Part shown: one piece after another, positions 1 through 12,085 of the stretch
Position numbering within the stretch: the stretch's first letter is position 1
How the letters are laid out: each line of letters starts with the position of its first letter
DNA from: Staphylococcus intermedius NCTC 11048
Lineage (GTDB): Bacteria; Bacillota; Bacilli; Staphylococcales; Staphylococcaceae
Assembly (NCBI RefSeq): GCF_002902385.1
Contig: NZ_PPQH01000024.1
Span: 1-64,000, forward strand
Direction of reading: 5' to 3'
DNA: 64,000 nt
Program-made: the position numbers and the translations under genes
The notes under the pieces: model-generated
Database searches by the model: none
Told to the model about the DNA's origin: nothing
Seen by the model: the letters and a program-made list of their open reading frames with translations, nothing else

Positions 1-72
1 AACACAGAAGTTAAGCTCTTTAGCGCCGATGGTAGTCGGACTTACGTTCCGCGAGAGTAGGACGGTGCCAGG
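1..72 (+). rRNA. rrf: 5S ribosomal RNA, 3' part
   Basis: The window opens inside a 5S rRNA. The segment from AACACAGAAGTTAAGCTC through the GGTAGTC and CGCGAGAGTAGG stretches to GGTGCCAGG is the conserved 3' two thirds of Firmicute 5S rRNA. The 5' part and the rest of the rRNA operon lie to the left. The end is placed by homology just after the closing GCCAGG and could be off by a base or two. Confidence 0.93.
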
Positions 73-79
73 TTATTTC

Positions 80-118
80 AAAAGCTTCGAAGCAATCATC
101 ATTGTTTCGAAGCTTTTT
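80..118 (+). terminator. rRNA operon terminator
   Basis: Perfect inverted repeat, 80-96 pairing with 101-117 around the four-base loop CATC, with a T-run at its right edge. It lies eight bases after the 5S rRNA and ends the rRNA operon. Confidence 0.9.
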
Positions 119-226
119 ATGTTGTCTGCGTCTGCCATCCTTTCTCAGTCATTTTTGAGCAAGCCGCACTATACGATGGCTTTCGACTATTTTTTATACC
201 CCTAAAATTAGCTTATTATAGAATAA

Positions 227-270
227 AAAAGCACGAACCTGAGGAGCCGATTTCCCAGCTTCGTGCTTTT
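227..270 (-). terminator. Terminator of the ilv-leu operon
   Basis: AAAAGCACGAA (227-237) pairs with TTCGTGCTTTT (260-270). It lies eight bases past the ilvA stop. Read leftward it ends in a U-run, so it closes the branched-chain operon. Confidence 0.88.
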
Positions 271-277
271 GATTTGA

Positions 278-1546
278 TTAAATTAATAACGAATACAGCA
301 TTTTGTTTTCATTAATATAAATGTTTTTAGGATCAAATTGATTGACGTTACGGATGAGCATGTCTAAATCGGCTCTATTTTGAAGTTGGATGCCGATAAT
401 TACCGTTCCGGTATTTTGAGAGGACTTCTTCAAATATTCGAATTTGGTAATGTCATCGTGTGGTCCGAGTACATCATTTACGAATTGTCTTAAAGCCCTA
501 GGACGTTGTGGGAAGTTTAAAATAAAGTAGTGCTTCATTTCTTCATATAATAATGAACGTTCTTCAATTTCCTTCATTCGGTTAATATCGTTATTACCTC
601 CAGAGACGATACAGACGACATTTTTCCCTTTAATATGTACTTGATACTGATCCAAAGCACTGACACTTAATGCGCCTGCAGGTTCTGCGACGATAGCTTG
701 TTTAGAATACATATCTAAAATAGTCGAACATACCGCACCTTCATCAATTTGAAGATAATCATCTAATGTTTGTCGACAAATATCAAATGTAATTTCACCG
801 ACACGTGCCACTGAAGCACCATCGACAAATTTATCGATATTGTCTAAAGTAACCACGTGACCTGCCTGAACAGATTGATACATGCTACTTGCGCCCAAAG
901 GTTCTACACCAATCAGTTTGGTAGAAGGGGAGTGTGCTGTAAAATATGTCGCTACACCTGACATGAGTCCGCCGCCACCGATTGCCCCAAAAACATAATC
1001 GATCGTAATATCTTCTTCTTTAGCACTTTCAATGATTTCTTTTGCCAAAGTTCCTTGACCTGCAATCGTATGCACATTATTAAATGGATCGATAAAAGTC
1101 ATCTCATGTTGTTCGGTATAACTAAGTGCAGATTTTAAACAGTCATCAAAAGTATCGCCTTCTAATTTAATTTCAACGTTGTCACCACCGAAAAATTGAA
1201 CTTGGTTGACTTTTTGTTTAGGTGTTGTGACAGGCATGAAGATCACCGCATGTAAGTTGAGGTATTTAGCCGTAAACGCCACACCTTGCGCATGGTTTCC
1301 GGCGCTCGCACATGTGATACCTTGATTTCTTTTTTCTTCTGGTAATACAGCAATGGCATTGTAAGCGCCACGTAATTTAAATGAACGCACCCATTGGAGA
1401 TCTTCGCGCTTTAAATAAACGTTGCATTGATATTTAAGGGATAAATAATGATCCTTTTCTAATGGGGTTGCTTTAACAATCGTGTTGAGACGTAAAAATG
1501 CATCTTCAACATCTTGTGCTTGAACAGGTGTAGTTTTTACAGACAT
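278..1546 (-). CDS. ilvA: Threonine dehydratase, biosynthetic
   Basis: PLP enzyme that deaminates threonine to 2-oxobutanoate, the first committed step to isoleucine. The PLP lysine lies in SFKLRG (about residue 57), the phosphate-binding loop is GGGGL near 190, and SGGNNDINR comes near 315. The last 90 residues form a single ACT-like regulatory domain, as in the short Firmicute enzymes. The frame opens nine bases earlier at a GTG. I chose the ATG at 1546 because AAGGAG lies eight bases before it, and the GTG would overlap that ribosome site. It is last in the operon, 12 bases after leuD. Its place beside leu genes fits shared control of Ile, Leu and Val synthesis. Confidence 0.96.
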   Translation of the reverse strand: MSVKTTPVQAQDVEDAFLRLNTIVKATPLEKDHYLSLKYQCNVYLKREDLQWVRSFKLRGAYNAIAVLPEEKRNQGITCASAGNHAQGVAFTAKYLNLHAVIFMPVTTPKQKVNQVQFFGGDNVEIKLEGDTFDDCLKSALSYTEQHEMTFIDPFNNVHTIAGQGTLAKEIIESAKEEDITIDYVFGAIGGGGLMSGVATYFTAHSPSTKLIGVEPLGASSMYQSVQAGHVVTLDNIDKFVDGASVARVGEITFDICRQTLDDYLQIDEGAVCSTILDMYSKQAIVAEPAGALSVSALDQYQVHIKGKNVVCIVSGGNNDINRMKEIEERSLLYEEMKHYFILNFPQRPRALRQFVNDVLGPHDDITKFEYLKKSSQNTGTVIIGIQLQNRADLDMLIRNVNQFDPKNIYINENKMLYSLLI

Positions 1547-1558
1547 TGTTCCCACTCC

Positions 1559-2131
1559 TTAAGTATGTTTTAGTTCATAGTCTTTGATTAATGCTTCATA
1601 TTTTAATGTGATGGCAATATCATCGAGGCCCTTCACAAGTTTTTCTTTCCACGTTTCATCAATGTCAAAGTGATAATTTTGCTCGGGTGTTTGAATGATT
1701 TGTTGTGGTAAGTCAATTGTGATTTCAGGATAACGTGCAATCGCTTCTCGTGATGCACGGTCTAGTCGAATCGGTAGTAACGCATTTTTAGTACAGTTCA
1801 TATAAAAAATGTCACTAAAACTTTCTGCGATAATGACTTGAAAACCATAATCTTTTAACGCCCATGCCGCATGTTCACGACTAGAGCCACATCCGAAGTT
1901 GTCACCGGTAATTAAAATGGATGCACCTTGATATTCAGGTTGGTTTAACACAAAATCAGGATTGTCAGACCCGTCTTCTAAATAACGCCATTCATCAAAG
2001 AGAAAAGGGCCGTAACCTGTTTTAGAAATTCGTTTTAAATGAACTTTCGGAATAATTTGATCCGTGTCAATATTGTCATGAAACAATGGGACCGTTTTGC
2101 CCGTATATTGTGTAATCGGTTTAATTTCCAT
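1559..2131 (-). CDS. leuD: 3-isopropylmalate dehydratase small subunit
   Basis: 190-residue swivel-domain subunit of isopropylmalate isomerase, which with LeuC converts 2- to 3-isopropylmalate in leucine synthesis. The conserved [17 protein letters not shown] motif (about 76-92) and [13 protein letters not shown] follow in the expected order, and the length is normal. Its start codon shares one base with the leuC stop (TAATG), so the two subunits are probably translationally coupled. It carries no Fe-S ligands; these are in LeuC. Confidence 0.97.
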   Translation of the reverse strand: MEIKPITQYTGKTVPLFHDNIDTDQIIPKVHLKRISKTGYGPFLFDEWRYLEDGSDNPDFVLNQPEYQGASILITGDNFGCGSSREHAAWALKDYGFQVIIAESFSDIFYMNCTKNALLPIRLDRASREAIARYPEITIDLPQQIIQTPEQNYHFDIDETWKEKLVKGLDDIAITLKYEALIKDYELKHT

Positions 2132-3504
2132 TACGCTTCAACCACCTTTCTCACATCAACAAAATGGCCATGAATTGCTGCAGCTGCTGCCATAGCAGGG
2201 GATACAAGATGCGTTCTTGCCCCTTTACCTTGACGCCCTTCAAAGTTACGGTTACTTGTTGATGCACAGTGCACGCCAGCTGGCACTTGGTCCGGATTCA
2301 TACCGAGACACATACTACAACCAGGTTCTCTCCATTCAAAGCCGGCATCTTTAAATATCTTATCCAAACCTAATGCTTCCGCTTCTTTCTTCACTTGACG
2401 TGAGCCGGGTACGACAATTGCTGTAATGTTCTCATGTACTTGATGACCTTTAACAATGTGACTCGCTTCAACTAAATCAGAAATACGTGCATTCGTACAT
2501 GAACCAAGGAAAACATAGCCTAACGGAATATCTGTCGCAAGTTGACCTGGTTTTAAATCCATATATTGATACGCACGTTCATCATTCACATTTTGAATTT
2601 CTGGGAACGGTGTATTAAAACTCACACCCATTTCAGGACTTGTGCCCCAAGTCACTTGAGGTTCTAATTGTGTGACGTCCAGTTCAATCACTTTATCGAA
2701 TGATGCATCTTCATCGCTGTAAAGTTCGCGCCAACCCTCAAGTTTGTCCTCGATATGTTGTGCATAGCGACGGCCTTTCAAATATTCAAAAGTTGTTTCA
2801 TCTGGTTGAATTAAGCCATATTTCGCGCCTGCTTCAATCGCCATATTACAAATCGTCATACGACCTTCCATCGATAAATTACGAATCGTTTCCCCAGCAA
2901 ATTCTAACGCATAGCCTGTACCAAAATCGACGCCATGTTGATTAATCAAATGTAAAATAATATCTTTCGCATAGACCCCTTTAGGCAATTGACCTGTTAC
3001 GTTAATTTTTAAATTTTTCGGCTTCGTTTGCCACAACGTTTGAGTCGCAAAAACGTGTTCGACTTCACTTGTTCCGATACCGAATGCAATAGCACCGAAA
3101 GCGCCGTGTGTAGCAGTATGAGAATCACCGCAAACAATCGTTTTTCCAGGTTGTGTCAATCCCATTTCAGGACCGACCATGTGAACAATGCCTTGTTCAT
3201 CTGAGCCCATATCAAATAAAGTGACATTAAAGTCTTTACAGTTTTGTTGTAGTGCTTGAATTTGTTTGTTGGCGATATCATCTGTAATGTTGAAAATATC
3301 AATCGTTGGGACATTATGATCCAAAGTGCCAAACGTTAAATCAGGTCTTCTTAATGACCGCTTTTGCATTCTCAATCCTTCAAAAGCTTGAGGTGACGTC
3401 ACTTCATGAATCAAATGCAAATCAATATATAATAATTGTGGTTCACCTTGCTGTCCAGTAATTGTATGTTGGTCCCATATTTTATCGAAAAGTGTTTGCC
3501 CCAT
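2131..3504 (-). CDS. leuC: 3-isopropylmalate dehydratase large subunit
   Basis: 457-residue aconitase-family catalytic subunit of isopropylmalate isomerase. The motifs [14 protein letters not shown] (substrate binding) and the [4Fe-4S] ligand motifs [12 protein letters not shown] and GCSMCLG are intact, and the C-terminal [11 protein letters not shown] arginine motif is present. It is full length and needs LeuD. It starts three bases after the leuB stop and overlaps leuD by one base, so leuB, leuC and leuD are tightly coupled. Confidence 0.97.
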   Translation of the reverse strand: MGQTLFDKIWDQHTITGQQGEPQLLYIDLHLIHEVTSPQAFEGLRMQKRSLRRPDLTFGTLDHNVPTIDIFNITDDIANKQIQALQQNCKDFNVTLFDMGSDEQGIVHMVGPEMGLTQPGKTIVCGDSHTATHGAFGAIAFGIGTSEVEHVFATQTLWQTKPKNLKINVTGQLPKGVYAKDIILHLINQHGVDFGTGYALEFAGETIRNLSMEGRMTICNMAIEAGAKYGLIQPDETTFEYLKGRRYAQHIEDKLEGWRELYSDEDASFDKVIELDVTQLEPQVTWGTSPEMGVSFNTPFPEIQNVNDERAYQYMDLKPGQLATDIPLGYVFLGSCTNARISDLVEASHIVKGHQVHENITAIVVPGSRQVKKEAEALGLDKIFKDAGFEWREPGCSMCLGMNPDQVPAGVHCASTSNRNFEGRQGKGARTHLVSPAMAAAAAIHGHFVDVRKVVEA

Positions 3505-3507
3505 TTG

Positions 3508-4557
3508 TTACGCCCCCTTGATTAAAGCTTTAAATTGATTAAAAATGTCCGTCGTGCCGTAGCGTCCCCCTAAATCAGCAGTTGTGATCCCTTTAGCAAT
3601 TAATGTATCCACTGTTGTTTCAATCGCAGTCGCTAAATCATCGCGCTCTGCTGATTCACGTAAGCACATCGCTAGTGACAGTAACATACCAAAAGGATTT
3701 GCCTTGTTTTGACCGGCGATATCAGGCGCTGAGCCATGTATCGGTTCATAAAGTTTTGGGCCACCTTCACTAAAACTTGCAGAAGGGGATAAGCCTAATG
3801 AACCCGGTAACATCGACGCTTCATCGCTTAAAATATCACCAAATAAATTTTCAGTAATGATGACATCAAAATCTGCAGGACGTTTGATTAAATGCATACT
3901 ACAAGCGTCAACGAGTAAATGTTCGACTGTGACGTCAGGATAGTGTTCAGCTACTTCATTGACCGTACGTCGCCACAACTGACTACTCGCAAGTACATTT
4001 TCTTTATCGACAGATGTGAGCTTGTTGCGACGCGATTGTGCGAGTTGAAAACCGACATGTGCAATACGCGTAATTTCTTCCTTTGTATAAGTCAATGAAT
4101 CACGTGCCTCATCGTCTTTAAGGTAACGCGGTTCGCCAAAATAGATACCACTCGTTAATTCTCTAACAATGACGAAATCCGTATGTTCGACAATGTTTTG
4201 CTTCAATGGTGACAAATGAGCCATATCCGCTGTGACACGAGTTGGACGAATATTGGCATACAAATTCAATGCTTTTCTTAATTTCAGTAATCCTTGTTCA
4301 GGACGACATTGTGGATTCGTCCATTGCGGTCCGCCAATTGCACCGAGTAAAATCGCATCGGCGCGTTGACATGCATTTAAAGTTTCGTCAGGTAGGGGTG
4401 TGCCATATTGATCAATGGCACAGCCTCCCATCGCATAAGTTTCTACAGTATAATCAAAGTTAAATTGTTGTGCGATGACTTCTAGACAGTCGAGTGTTCC
4501 TGACATGATTTCCGGTCCAATACCGTCACCTGGCAATGCTACAATGTGAAAGGTCAT
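3508..4557 (-). CDS. leuB: 3-isopropylmalate dehydrogenase
   Basis: NAD-dependent oxidative decarboxylation of 3-isopropylmalate to 2-oxoisocaproate (leucine pathway). 349 residues, with GDGIGPEI at the N terminus, the substrate loop [10 protein letters not shown] near 135, [16 protein letters not shown] for metal binding, and [11 protein letters not shown] for NAD specificity. The start codon overlaps the leuA stop by four bases (ATGA), the usual sign of coupling. Confidence 0.97.
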   Translation of the reverse strand: MTFHIVALPGDGIGPEIMSGTLDCLEVIAQQFNFDYTVETYAMGGCAIDQYGTPLPDETLNACQRADAILLGAIGGPQWTNPQCRPEQGLLKLRKALNLYANIRPTRVTADMAHLSPLKQNIVEHTDFVIVRELTSGIYFGEPRYLKDDEARDSLTYTKEEITRIAHVGFQLAQSRRNKLTSVDKENVLASSQLWRRTVNEVAEHYPDVTVEHLLVDACSMHLIKRPADFDVIITENLFGDILSDEASMLPGSLGLSPSASFSEGGPKLYEPIHGSAPDIAGQNKANPFGMLLSLAMCLRESAERDDLATAIETTVDTLIAKGITTADLGGRYGTTDIFNQFKALIKGA

Positions 4558-6086
4558 TGTGCGACACCTTCTTTTTGAATGGACTGCACAGCCTTACCGA
4601 CCGCTTCGACATACGCTTTACACGATGCATATAAAATGTCATGGTCAAAACCGACACCTGTATGTTCTTGACCCGCAACCTCAACTTGTACATGCACTTC
4701 AGCTTGAGCGTCTCGACCTTCAGATACAGCGTCAATACGATAATCTAATAGTACTGGTTCTACATTAAAGATACGATCGACCGCATTGTAAATCGCAACA
4801 ATCGACCCTGTACCGATACTAGAATCTTGATATTGCTGACCTTCATTATCACGAACAACGACGACAGCACTTTGCAAGCCATTTGATACAAATTGGAGTT
4901 GCAACGCTTCAAGGTGATAAGCGACATGTTTTTCATGTTCAGTATCTTGAATCAACGCGTGGATGTCTTGATCAGTCACGTGTTTCTTCTTATCGGCAAT
5001 CGATTTAAATGCCTTAAACAGTACTTTTTGTTCTTCTAAATCAATATCATAGCCAAGTTGTTTCAATTTATCTTGGAAGGCATGCTTACCAGACAGTTTG
5101 CCGAGTGGGAGTTCTGTCTTTTTCACACCGACCAGTTGAGGCGTCATAATTTCATACGTTTCCGGATTTTTCAAGAAGCCGTCTTGGTGAATGCCGGATT
5201 CATGACTAAATGCATTTTTACCGACAATCGCTTTGTTGCGTGGCACTCTTAATCCAGCATAGCGTGCGACCATATCGGATGTTTGTTTCGTTAATTCGAG
5301 TTGAATTTGTGTTTGAATTTGATAATGATCTTGGCGGACATATAAGCCTAATGCAACTTCTTCAAGTGCAGTATTACCAGCACGTTCGCCAATACCGTTA
5401 ACAGTACCTTCAATACGTGTCGCACCGTTTTCGATAGCAGCCATGCTATTTGCGACTGCTAAACCGAGGTCATCGTGACAATGAGCACTATACGTAATCG
5501 GCACATCTGATTTAATTTGTTCTGTAAGCTCTTTGAAAATGTTGCCATATTCAGTTGGATACGAATAGCCCACTGTATCAGGTATATTGATTACAGTTGC
5601 CCCAGCATTCACAGCTGTTTGTACACTTTCGATTAAGAATGGCAGGGGTGTACGTGTTGCATCCTCTGGTGAAAATTGTACGATATCGAAACGCTCTTTT
5701 GCATAACGAACGTGCGTTGTAATTGCTTCGAGAACTTCGGCTTCCGTCATATGAAGTTTTGACTCTAAGTGAATCGGACTCGTTGCAATAAAAACGTGTA
5801 TAGAAGGGGATACGGCATCTTTTGTCGCTTCGTATACAGCATCGATATCAGACTTTAAACAGCGTGCTAATCCTGTAACAGTCGTATGCTTTAAAGTTCG
5901 AGCAATCGCCTGTACTGATTCAAAGCTGCCTTGACTTGAAGCAGGAAAACCGGCTTCGATGACATCGACACCCCATTTTTCAAGTTGTTGTGCAAGTTTT
6001 AAACGTTCTTCAAAAGAGAAGCTGACTCCTGGTGTTTGTTCTCCATCGCGTAGTGTAGTATCAAAAATCTGAATATGACTAGACAT
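4554..6086 (-). CDS. leuA: 2-isopropylmalate synthase
   Basis: Condenses acetyl-CoA with 2-oxoisovalerate, the first step of leucine synthesis. The N-terminal TIM barrel shows [17 protein letters not shown] and the metal-binding [10 protein letters not shown]. After the linker ([11 protein letters not shown]) comes the C-terminal LeuA allosteric dimer domain with [15 protein letters not shown], the usual target of leucine feedback. The frame opens two codons earlier, but that ATG is only three bases from the AGGAG site. The ATG at 6086 (nine bases) gives the family start MSSHIQIFD. Confidence 0.96.
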   Translation of the reverse strand: MSSHIQIFDTTLRDGEQTPGVSFSFEERLKLAQQLEKWGVDVIEAGFPASSQGSFESVQAIARTLKHTTVTGLARCLKSDIDAVYEATKDAVSPSIHVFIATSPIHLESKLHMTEAEVLEAITTHVRYAKERFDIVQFSPEDATRTPLPFLIESVQTAVNAGATVINIPDTVGYSYPTEYGNIFKELTEQIKSDVPITYSAHCHDDLGLAVANSMAAIENGATRIEGTVNGIGERAGNTALEEVALGLYVRQDHYQIQTQIQLELTKQTSDMVARYAGLRVPRNKAIVGKNAFSHESGIHQDGFLKNPETYEIMTPQLVGVKKTELPLGKLSGKHAFQDKLKQLGYDIDLEEQKVLFKAFKSIADKKKHVTDQDIHALIQDTEHEKHVAYHLEALQLQFVSNGLQSAVVVVRDNEGQQYQDSSIGTGSIVAIYNAVDRIFNVEPVLLDYRIDAVSEGRDAQAEVHVQVEVAGQEHTGVGFDHDILYASCKAYVEAVGKAVQSIQKEGVAQ

Positions 6087-6106
6087 TTTCATTCACTCCT
6101 TAAAAA

Positions 6107-7147
<1,041 letters not shown>

Positions 7148-7621
7148 TCAAATAATTCCAGCTGTACCAGTACGTGCAACTTGATCAATATGAAATGATG
7201 ATAGATCGTCTAAAAGGTGGTTCAACGTGTATTGTGGGCCTGTCGCTTGTAAATACAAATATTGACCATTTTCCTTCAAAATAGAGACTAGCGCATCATA
7301 CGGTTGTAATACTTTTTCAAATTGCTGTTGAGGTATTGGCTTTTTAAGTTTAATCAGCAATAATTCGCGATTAAATGTATTAATGTTTGTAATATCTTCA
7401 ACGGTCAACGTATTGACTTGCTTAATTAACTGCTGAATGATTGTTCGTTGCTTTTCATCATCAGGCACTTCGGCGATAAATGTGATTTCAGAAATGCCTT
7501 CATCTAACGTCGGTGTGGCAGTAATACTGACGATGTTGATCTGCCGTCTTACGAATAAACTTGTTAATCGGTTGAGTGTCCCGGCTTTATCGAATACACG
7601 TAATTTGAATGTTCGTCTCAT
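7148..7621 (-). CDS. ilvN: Acetolactate synthase small (regulatory) subunit
   Basis: 157 residues. The N-terminal ACT domain (LRVFDKAGTLNRLTSLFVRR) is followed by a second small-subunit domain with ELLLIKLKKP and a final RTGTAGI. It binds the IlvB large subunit, and in this family confers valine feedback and full activity. The ATG overlaps the ilvB stop by four bases, so subunit ratio is likely set by coupling. Sequence past the first ACT motif is more divergent than the rest of the operon. Confidence 0.9.
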   Translation of the reverse strand: MRRTFKLRVFDKAGTLNRLTSLFVRRQINIVSITATPTLDEGISEITFIAEVPDDEKQRTIIQQLIKQVNTLTVEDITNINTFNRELLLIKLKKPIPQQQFEKVLQPYDALVSILKENGQYLYLQATGPQYTLNHLLDDLSSFHIDQVARTGTAGII

Positions 7622-9372
7622 AATAGTCCCTCCATCTCATGGTTCGCTTTGCCACTTGGTACCATAGGCAATACGGGTTCTACAGGTGAAATGCGAATTT
7701 CTATTAATGCAGGACCGTTATGTAAAAATGCCGCATCGATTTGTGATTCTAAACATTTAGGGTCATCGATTAAAAAGCCTTTGACACCGTAAGCTTCACT
7801 CATTTTCATAAAATCAGGCTGATCATTGAATACGGAATGTGAAAAACGTTGATTGAAAAACTTGTCTTGCCACTGTTTCACCATTCCGAGTGTGCCGTTA
7901 TTGATCAACACAATTTTAATATTCAAGTTAAATTCATTTAGCAACGCCATTTCTTGGTTCGTCATTTGAAAGCCACCATCACCGACGAATGCTACAACCG
8001 TTTCATTCGGTTTGGCAAATTTTGCACCGATTGCTGCTGGAATACCGAATCCCATCGTGCCGAGACCACCACTTGTAATCAGTTGACCATAAGTTTGGAA
8101 TGGATAAAATTGTGCTACCCACATTTGGTGTTGGCCGACATCTGTTGCGACATAAGCTTTACCTTGCGTAATTTCGCCAATGTATTCAATCGCGCGTTGT
8201 GGTTTACAAAACTTTTCAAGCGGATCATCCACATATTTAAATGGATGTTCTTGTTGATAACTTTTAACTGTTGTAAGCCATGCGTCGTGATTGATTTTTT
8301 CAGTATCATATTTTAACAATGCCTCAATCACATTTTTAACATCTGCAACAATACCGAGGTCCGTTTTAATGATTTTATCGATTTCAGATGGATCAATATC
8401 AACATGTACGACAGTCGCATTAGGTGCAAACTCATCTGGATTACTTGCTAAACGGTCATCAAATCGTGAGCCAAAGTTAATGAGTAGGTCACATTCCGTT
8501 AATGCCATATTACTCGCATATGAACCATGCATGCCGCCCATACCTAAGAAGTGGGGGTCATCGTAAGGAATTGCACCTAAACCGTGAAGTGTTGTAACGA
8601 CAGGGATTTGATATTTTTCAACTAATTGCTGTAATAACGCATTCGATTTAGAGAAATGGATACCTGCACCGGCTAAAATGACCGGACGCTCAGATGTTTT
8701 TAAATAATCGTTCAGTTTTTGAATCTCATCAATATCCGGCTTCGTATTCACAAAATAACCTGGTGTGTTCACTGTATTATCGACAGGTGAATCCGTCGAT
8801 AAAATACCCATATCTTTTGGAAAATCGATGACAACAGGGCCTTTACGACCAGAGTTTGCGACATGAAACGCTTCTTTAATAATGCGCGGAATTTCTTTCA
8901 CATCGTTCACTTGATAATTATGTTTTGTGATTGGCGTCGTCATTGATAAAATGTCCGCTTCTTGGAAAGCGTCTTTACCAATACCAGGTGTCGCGACTTG
9001 GCCAGTAATGACAATGAGTGGAAGTGAATCACTATACGCATCGGCAATGCCTGTAATTGCATTCGTTGCCCCAGGTCCGCTCGTTACGACTACAACACCT
9101 GGTTTACCACTGACACGTGCATAACCTTCTGCCGCATGGGTTGCACCTTGTTCATGGCGATAGAGAATATGTTTGATTTGTTCGTTGTAAAATGTGTCAT
9201 AAAGGGGGAGTACAGCCCCTCCAGGATAACCGAATATGTACTCAACGCCTTCTTCCAAAAATGCATCGACGAGCAATTGTGCGCCAGATTTTAATGCGCT
9301 CGTATCTGGTTGGTGTATTGCTTCATGTGACTCATTGTTGTCTTGTGGCACAGTATGATGAATTTGCGTCAT
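7618..9372 (-). CDS. ilvB: Acetolactate synthase large subunit
   Basis: TPP- and FAD-dependent enzyme making acetolactate and acetohydroxybutyrate. Domains in order: N-terminal TPP-binding pyrimidine domain with YRHEQGATHAAEGYAR (catalytic Glu) and SGPGATNAITGIADA; a central domain; and a C-terminal TPP domain with GDGGFQMTNQEM and NNGTLGMVKQW. The frame opens 15 bases upstream, but that ATG is part of the ATGGAGGGG ribosome site, so the ATG at 9372 (MTQIHH, 584 residues) is preferred. Confidence 0.96.
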   Translation of the reverse strand: MTQIHHTVPQDNNESHEAIHQPDTSALKSGAQLLVDAFLEEGVEYIFGYPGGAVLPLYDTFYNEQIKHILYRHEQGATHAAEGYARVSGKPGVVVVTSGPGATNAITGIADAYSDSLPLIVITGQVATPGIGKDAFQEADILSMTTPITKHNYQVNDVKEIPRIIKEAFHVANSGRKGPVVIDFPKDMGILSTDSPVDNTVNTPGYFVNTKPDIDEIQKLNDYLKTSERPVILAGAGIHFSKSNALLQQLVEKYQIPVVTTLHGLGAIPYDDPHFLGMGGMHGSYASNMALTECDLLINFGSRFDDRLASNPDEFAPNATVVHVDIDPSEIDKIIKTDLGIVADVKNVIEALLKYDTEKINHDAWLTTVKSYQQEHPFKYVDDPLEKFCKPQRAIEYIGEITQGKAYVATDVGQHQMWVAQFYPFQTYGQLITSGGLGTMGFGIPAAIGAKFAKPNETVVAFVGDGGFQMTNQEMALLNEFNLNIKIVLINNGTLGMVKQWQDKFFNQRFSHSVFNDQPDFMKMSEAYGVKGFLIDDPKCLESQIDAAFLHNGPALIEIRISPVEPVLPMVPSGKANHEMEGLL

Positions 9373-9391
9373 TTGAATCCCCTCCATTTAA

Positions 9392-11080
9392 TTAAAGTAA
9401 GTCTTCTGGAACTTGCATTACGCCACCTGTATTGGCACTTGTCACTAATGCGGTATAACGTGCGAGATAGCCTGTTTTCACTTTCGCTTTAAATGGTTGA
9501 CGCTGTACTTGACGTTTTGCGAGTACGTCGTCATCCACATGTAACGTGAGATCACGATTTACGAGATCAATCGTAATGTCATCACCGTCTTCAATTAAAC
9601 CAATCGGACCTCCAGCAGCGGCTTCTGGTGAAATATGACCGACTGCAATGCCTCTTGTTGCGCCTGAAAAACGACCATCTGTAATCAATGCAACGTCTTT
9701 ACCGAGGCCACGTCCAACGATAGATGAAGTAGGGGCTAACATTTCTGGCATGCCTGGACCGCCTTTAGGACCTTCGTAGCGAATAACTACAACATGTCCA
9801 GCGCGTACGGTATGATTGTCGATTGCTTCTACTGCTTCATCGTGACTATCAAAACAGATTGCTTTCCCTTTAAAAGTTTTAATCGATGGATCAACACCAC
9901 CTACTTTAATGACCGCACCATCTGGAGCAATATTACCATAAAGAATTGAGAGACCACCTTGTTGATCGTATGGATTGTCTAAACGACGAATCACCACATC
10001 ATTCGTAATTTCTTTATCTTGGTTGTTTTCTCTTAAAGTTTTGCCAGTGACTGTGATACGATCTGGATGTAATACGCCTTCTTTTTTCATCAATTCATTA
10101 ATAATAGCTGGCACACCACCTGCTTGATGTACATCATCCATAGAATAAGATGAACTTGGAGCAATTTTAGATAAGTAAGGTGTCTTTTTCGCAATTTCGT
10201 TGATGCGTGTTAAGTCATAATCGATACCTGCTTCTTGGGCAATCGCAAGGGTATGCAGCACCGTATTTGTCGATCCACCCATTGCCATATCTAAAGCAAA
10301 AGCATCGTCAATCGCTTCTTTTGTTACGATATCTCTTGGTTTTAAATCATTTTTAACATTTTCAACCAGTTGTTTTGCAGCAGCACGAATCATTTCACGA
10401 CGTTGATCACTGACTGCTAACGCTGTACCGTTGTAGGGTAAGGCTAAACCTAATACCTCCATTAAGCAGTTCATCGAGTTTGCTGTGAACATACCCGAAC
10501 AAGAACCACATGTCGGACAAGCATTTTGTTCCATGTCTAAAAATTCCTCTTTCGTCATCGCGCCTTCTTTAAATGCACCAACCGCTTCAAACATAGATGA
10601 GAGTGTAAGTGCTTTGCCTTGCGCTGACAGACCGGCTTTCATTGGACCACCAGAACAGAATATCGCAGGGACGTTTGTTCTCATCGCGGCCATCAGCATT
10701 CCGGGCGTAATTTTGTCACAGTTCGGGATGTAAAAGACCCCATCAAACCAGTGGGCATTAATGACTGTTTCAGCTGCATCCGCAATAATTTCACGGCTTG
10801 GTAATGAATAACGCATCCCGATATGTCCCATCGCAATACCGTCATCTACGCCAATCGTATTAAATTCAAATGGCACACCGCCTGCTTCACGAATGGCCTC
10901 TTTCGCGATATCTCCAAGTTCACGTAAATGCACATGTCCAGGTACGATATCAATATAAGAGTTACAAATTGCGATAAAAGGTTTGTTCATATCGGTAGGG
11001 GATTTTATTTGACCTGTTGCATGTAACAAACTCCTCGCTGGTGCTTGGTGATCTCCTTTTTTAATCATGTCACTTCTCAT
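9392..11080 (-). CDS. ilvD: Dihydroxyacid dehydratase
   Basis: Fe-S enzyme dehydrating dihydroxyacids to 2-oxo acids, shared by the Val, Ile and Leu routes. 562 residues. Cluster and active-site motifs [13 protein letters not shown] and [20 protein letters not shown] are intact, as is the C-terminal [19 protein letters not shown]. First gene of the operon; GAGGAGG lies eight bases before the ATG. The attenuator (11108-11177) directly precedes it, so all nine genes fall under leader control. Confidence 0.97.
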   Translation of the reverse strand: MRSDMIKKGDHQAPARSLLHATGQIKSPTDMNKPFIAICNSYIDIVPGHVHLRELGDIAKEAIREAGGVPFEFNTIGVDDGIAMGHIGMRYSLPSREIIADAAETVINAHWFDGVFYIPNCDKITPGMLMAAMRTNVPAIFCSGGPMKAGLSAQGKALTLSSMFEAVGAFKEGAMTKEEFLDMEQNACPTCGSCSGMFTANSMNCLMEVLGLALPYNGTALAVSDQRREMIRAAAKQLVENVKNDLKPRDIVTKEAIDDAFALDMAMGGSTNTVLHTLAIAQEAGIDYDLTRINEIAKKTPYLSKIAPSSSYSMDDVHQAGGVPAIINELMKKEGVLHPDRITVTGKTLRENNQDKEITNDVVIRRLDNPYDQQGGLSILYGNIAPDGAVIKVGGVDPSIKTFKGKAICFDSHDEAVEAIDNHTVRAGHVVVIRYEGPKGGPGMPEMLAPTSSIVGRGLGKDVALITDGRFSGATRGIAVGHISPEAAAGGPIGLIEDGDDITIDLVNRDLTLHVDDDVLAKRQVQRQPFKAKVKTGYLARYTALVTSANTGGVMQVPEDLL

Positions 11081-11107
11081 CTCAAATGCCTCCTCGGTTT
11101 TTCAAAT

Positions 11108-11177
11108 AAAAAAGGTACGCCCCAAAAATGAATCTGGGACGTACCTTGTAAGTCCCATTCAACTAGAAATAGGACTT
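11108..11177 (-). promoter_or_regulatory. ilv-leu attenuator: terminator, antiterminator and guard hairpin
   Basis: Read on the minus strand, three overlapping pairings are possible. (1) AAGTCC (11177-11172) with GGACTT (11155-11150). (2) TGGGAC (11157-11152) with GTCCCA (11140-11135). (3) the terminator, AAGGTACGTCCC (11147-11136) with GGGGCGTACCTT (near 11123-11112), followed by a U-run. Pairing 2 uses half of both others, so 1 with 3 (termination) and 2 (readthrough) exclude each other. This is classic attenuator logic downstream of a BCAA-rich leader peptide; the folding is inferred, the complementarity is seen. Confidence 0.85.
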
Positions 11178-11198
11178 AAGCATTTAGTAAAGTTGCTA

Positions 11199-11282
11199 CT
11201 AAAGCTCCAGCCCTGAGCGTAATAATAAAATGACAATATTATGATTTTGTACGGTATGGGTCATCATTGCATGTCTTTTCAT
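11199..11282 (-). CDS. Leader peptide of the ilv-leu operon
   Basis: 27 codons starting MKRHAMMTHT and ending NIVILLLRSGLEL. Nine of the last 17 residues are Val, Ile or Leu, with three Leu codons in a row. GGAG lies 10 bases before the ATG. It sits between the promoter and the attenuator hairpins. Ribosome stalling at the Ile/Val/Leu codons would favour the antiterminator. A leucine-rich attenuator peptide controls the same operon in S. aureus; function here is inferred from position, codon content and the hairpins. Confidence 0.88.
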   Translation of the reverse strand: MKRHAMMTHTVQNHNIVILLLRSGLEL

Positions 11283-11438
11283 TGTATATACGCTCCTTTT
11301 CTAAAGTGAATAGTATAGGTGATACATCAATCATCATACATTTGAATTTTACGATGTATACCTTTCTGCATAATATTCTAAAATGACAACATCTAAATGT
11401 TGTGAATAGAAAGAATTGTCTAAAAATTAGATGTCATT

Positions 11439-11467
11439 AATTTACCCTATCTTAGAAAATAAGTCAA
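11439..11467 (-). promoter_or_regulatory. Promoter of the ilv-leu operon
   Basis: Minus-strand -35 TTGACT (11467-11462), 17-base spacer and -10 TAAATT (11444-11439). It would give a leader of about 150 bases before the leader-peptide ATG. Confidence 0.7.
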
Positions 11468-11480
11468 CAGTAAATCAAAA

Positions 11481-11495
11481 AATTTTCTGAAAATA
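11481..11495. promoter_or_regulatory. CodY-type operator upstream of the ilv-leu promoter
   Basis: AATTTTCTGAAAATA matches the CodY consensus AATTTTCWGAAAATT at 14 of 15 positions, and a second partial copy (AATATTTTCTAAG) overlaps its right side. It lies 13 bases upstream of the -35. CodY senses Ile, Leu, Val and GTP and represses this operon in S. aureus. Confidence 0.8.
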
Positions 11496-11626
11496 TTTTC
11501 TAAGTGGTATTCATTGAGAAGTGATTCGTGTGTGCCAAGGTTTCATCGTTACAGTAAGTTGATGAGGTCAAAACGATAAAAATTTGTTACAATAGGTTAG
11601 AAAATCGAGTCAGGAGTGCGAACAGA

Positions 11627-12085
11627 ATGAGAATTAAAAATAAAACAGCGATGCAAGCATTTGCAAATCAACTTGCAACTTATCTCAAAGCACAAGATGT
11701 ATTGTTATTAGACGGAGACCTAGGTGCTGGAAAAACAACTTTAAGTCAGTTTATCGGACAGGCGTTAGGTGTGAAACGTCATATCAGTTCACCGACTTTT
11801 AATATTATCAAATCATATCAAGGAACGACTTTAAAGTTTCATCATATGGATTGTTATCGATTAGAAGATTCTGATGAAGACTTAGGTTTTGATGAATTTT
11901 TTGAAGACGAAGCGGTGACAGTGGTGGAGTGGAGTCAGTTCATTCAAGATTATTTGCCACCTCATTATTTAAAAATCAACATTCAAACGATTAATGAAAC
12001 AGAACGAGAGCTCAGTTTTGAAGCACGTGGCTCACATTTTGAAGAAATAAAGGAGGCTATCGAACATGTACAGTTTACTGATTGA
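11627..12085 (+). CDS. tsaE: tRNA t6A synthesis ATPase
   Basis: 152-residue P-loop ATPase that works with TsaB and TsaD to make N6-threonylcarbamoyladenosine at position 37 of ANN-decoding tRNAs. Walker A GDLGAGKTT (30-38), the SSPTFNIIKSY switch region and HMDCYRLED are typical, with WSQF near the C-terminal part. First of four overlapping genes; the next start (tsaB) lies 20 bases inside its 3' end. Ribosome site CAGGAG precedes the ATG. Confidence 0.95.
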   Translation: MRIKNKTAMQAFANQLATYLKAQDVLLLDGDLGAGKTTLSQFIGQALGVKRHISSPTFNIIKSYQGTTLKFHHMDCYRLEDSDEDLGFDEFFEDEAVTVVEWSQFIQDYLPPHYLKINIQTINETERELSFEARGSHFEEIKEAIEHVQFTD

